This document shows, one piece after another, positions 6,237 through 6,862 of a DNA stretch of 6,862 nucleotides. This DNA is from Bacteroidales bacterium (GTDB lineage: Bacteria > Bacteroidota > Bacteroidia > Bacteroidales > Muribaculaceae), in NCBI GenBank assembly GCA_900755985.1, contig CAAEIL010000230.1:1-6862 (forward strand). The letters are read 5' to 3'. The position numbers were made by a program, and so were the translations under genes. The notes beneath the pieces are model-generated. The model was not told the origin of the DNA, made no database searches, and saw only the letters and a program-made list of their open reading frames with translations. Each line of letters starts with the position of its first letter. Positions within the stretch are counted from its first letter, which is position 1.

Positions 6237-6272
6237 GTCAAACTTGACCTCAAACATGAGGTCAAACTTGAC
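6237..6272. repeat. Three tandem 12-base palindromic units forming one long hairpin
   Basis: The units GTCAAACTTGAC (6237-6248), CTCAAACATGAG (6249-6260) and GTCAAACTTGAC (6261-6272) abut exactly; the outer two are identical. Together they make a hairpin: TTGACCTCA (6244-6252) pairs with TGAGGTCAA (6257-6265) around AACA. After a symmetrical AC/AC internal loop, GTCAA (6237-6241) pairs with TTGAC (6268-6272), giving 14 pairs in all. On the minus strand it is followed by an A run, so it is not a U-tract terminator. Confidence 0.8.
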
Positions 6273-6281
6273 TTCTTGTAC

Positions 6282-6392
6282 GGCGTCAACATGTGGTCTT
6301 GCACTGCGTCTGCACGACGTCATACATGATGGGTTGCGTGGCGTCTGCACTACGTCAGCAGGACGGTCGTGAACGGCATATGCGCTACGTCG
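6282..6392. repeat. Degenerate tandem repeat with a 35-base period
   Basis: Copies run 6282-6315 (34 bases), 6316-6350, 6351-6385 and a partial copy from 6386. The first two match at about 26 of 34 aligned positions. The third keeps mainly the two ends, roughly half of all positions. The junction core TGCACnACGTCA recurs as TGTACGGCGTCA (6277-6288), TGCACGACGTCA (6311-6322), TGCACTACGTCA (6346-6357) and TGCGCTACGTCG (6381-6392). Confidence 0.6.
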
Positions 6393-6393
6393 A

Positions 6394-6408
6394 CCGGCAT
6401 GCTGCCGG
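6394..6408. repeat. GC-rich hairpin, copy near infA
   Basis: CCGGCA and TGCCGG are perfect 6-bp arms around TGC, starting 34 bases after the infA stop on the minus strand. It pairs with its near-twin at 6149-6163. A terminator role is unlikely because no U run follows, though it could protect the 3' end of an infA transcript. Confidence 0.55.
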
Positions 6409-6442
6409 ACGTCTTGCCTGAGGCCGCCGGCGGTCGCGGAGG

Positions 6443-6661
6443 TTATTTGTAACGGAAAGCAATGCGGCCTTTGCTAAGGTCGTAGGGCGACATCTCGACA
6501 CGAACTTTGTCGCCGGGAAGTATCTTGATGTAGTGCATGCGCATCTTGCCCGAAATGTGGGCGGTAATCTGATGTCCGTTTTCAAGTTCGACGCGGAACA
6601 TTGCGTTTGAGAGTGCTTCGACGATGGTACCGTCTTGTTCGATTGCTGCTTGTTTTGCCAT
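6443..6661 (-). CDS. infA: Translation initiation factor IF-1
   Basis: The product has 72 residues, the standard length of bacterial IF-1, and is a single S1/OB-fold domain. It binds the 30S A site and works with IF-2 and IF-3 in initiation. The order MAKQAAIEQDGTIVEALSNA, MFRVELENGH (21-30), ITAHISGKMRMHYIKILPGDKV (32-53) and SPYDLSKGRIAFRYK (58-72) is the family pattern from end to end. The start lies 78 bases after the map stop, with an A-rich leader and no Shine-Dalgarno match. Its position between map and rpmJ is the normal Bacteroidota arrangement, but the 423-base gap that follows is not. Confidence 0.98.
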   Translation of the reverse strand: MAKQAAIEQDGTIVEALSNAMFRVELENGHQITAHISGKMRMHYIKILPGDKVRVEMSPYDLSKGRIAFRYK

Positions 6662-6739
6662 ATATTCGTTTTGTGGGTTGTCTCTTGCTTGGGGTATGCT
6701 TGCGGCCGGGGGCCTTTATGCTGTACAGGAGGCCGGGGG

Positions 6740-6862
6740 TCAGAATTCGCGGTCGCCCAGCGCCTGATGTATGTAGTCGAATGTTGTGAGCACGCGGGTT
6801 TCGCCGTCCTGGATGGCCAGGGTGTGCTCGAAGTGCGCCGATGGCTTGTGGTCCTTGGTGCG
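6740..6862 (-). CDS. map: Methionine aminopeptidase type I, C-terminal fragment
   Basis: Only the last 40 residues and the TGA stop (6742-6740) lie in the window; the 5' part is upstream of base 6862. The enzyme removes the initiator methionine from nascent proteins in the cytosol using a dinuclear metal site. The segment SAHFEHTLAIQDGETRVLT corresponds to the family's final strands, and the glutamate in HFEHT matches the last metal ligand (E235 in E. coli). The fragment ends TTFDYIHQALGDREF. In this phylum map commonly sits between secY and infA, which agrees with the downstream order seen here. Confidence 0.93.
   Translation of the reverse strand, partial: RTKDHKPSAHFEHTLAIQDGETRVLTTFDYIHQALGDREF

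Larger units (their letters stand above)
6020..6442. other. Non-coding infA-rpmJ gap rich in repeats and hairpins
   Basis: These 423 bases interrupt the operon. Bases 6020-6060 are A/T-rich and lead into the rpmJ start. Bases 6070-6180 are very G/C-rich with hairpins and three CTGCCGCG copies. Bases 6181-6236 are A/T-rich and include the palindrome CAAAT-T-ATTTG (6186-6196). Bases 6237-6272 carry a triple palindromic repeat, 6282-6392 a degenerate 35-base tandem repeat, and 6394-6408 a second GC-rich hairpin; a GC palindrome CCGCCGGCGG follows near 6424. Plus-strand frames here (for example 6055-6372) encode compositions unlike real proteins. No tRNA or known riboswitch is recognised by eye. 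Confidence 0.7.

Noticed and set aside
6055..6372. Plus-strand frames in the infA-rpmJ gap (up to 105 residues)
   Set aside because: Cys/Arg/Ser-rich composition with no family resemblance. They run across the repeats and hairpins, and several overlapping frames are open at once, which suggests chance.
6237..6392. CRISPR-like array
   Set aside because: The repeats abut or have a short degenerate period without unique spacers of constant length, and no cas gene is nearby.
6704..6739. Direct repeat GGCCGGGGG (6704-6712 and 6731-6739) between map and infA
   Set aside because: Only nine bases of very G/C-rich sequence in a short spacer; chance is a sufficient explanation, and the possible GGCCT/AGGCC stem is weak.

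Overview
The window carries the 3' end of the large ribosomal-protein / RNA-polymerase-alpha gene cluster of a member of the Bacteroidota, most likely the order Bacteroidales. All genes lie on the minus strand, so they are read from high to low coordinates. The assignment rests on the gene order map-infA-rpmJ-rpsM-rpsK-rpsD-rpoA-rplQ, on a 330-residue alpha subunit ending in ISKYKLDKE, on a cysteine-free S4 and a cysteine-free L36, and on start codons preceded by A/T-rich sequence rather than Shine-Dalgarno motifs. The high G+C of the non-ribosomal gene fits a gut Muribaculaceae-type lineage, but family level is inference.

Layout in transcription order. 6862-6740 is the C-terminal end of methionine aminopeptidase (map). 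6661-6443 is infA. 6442-6020 is a 423-base non-coding gap full of repeats and inverted repeats. 6019-5903 is rpmJ, 5857-5477 is rpsM and 5458-5069 is rpsK. 5068-4776 is a second, 293-base non-coding gap with several inverted repeats. 4775-4170 is rpsD, 4148-3156 is rpoA and 3150-2644 is rplQ, packed 5 to 21 bases apart. 2643-2483 holds a hairpin that looks like the operon terminator. 2482-1 is a long open frame, running off the window, for a secreted family-10-like glycosyl hydrolase with fibronectin-III-like modules. It is unrelated to translation.

The ribosomal genes supply 30S proteins S13, S11 and S4, 50S proteins L36 and L17, initiation factor IF-1, the polymerase alpha subunit, and the enzyme that removes the initiator methionine. 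This is a growth-rate-controlled core operon. The downstream hydrolase is probably a separate cell-envelope or glycan-degrading function.

I see no phage, CRISPR, transposon or toxin system, and no clearly new coding system. The part that ordinary annotation does not explain is the pair of structured gaps inside an operon that is otherwise compact. The infA-rpmJ gap holds three tandem 12-base palindromic units folding into one long hairpin, a degenerate 35-base tandem repeat, and two near-identical GC-rich hairpins. The rpsK-rpsD gap holds a 15-base palindrome four bases before the rpsD start and a 7-bp inverted repeat. These are the best candidates for undescribed regulatory elements. Coding density and codon use give no support for proteins in them.
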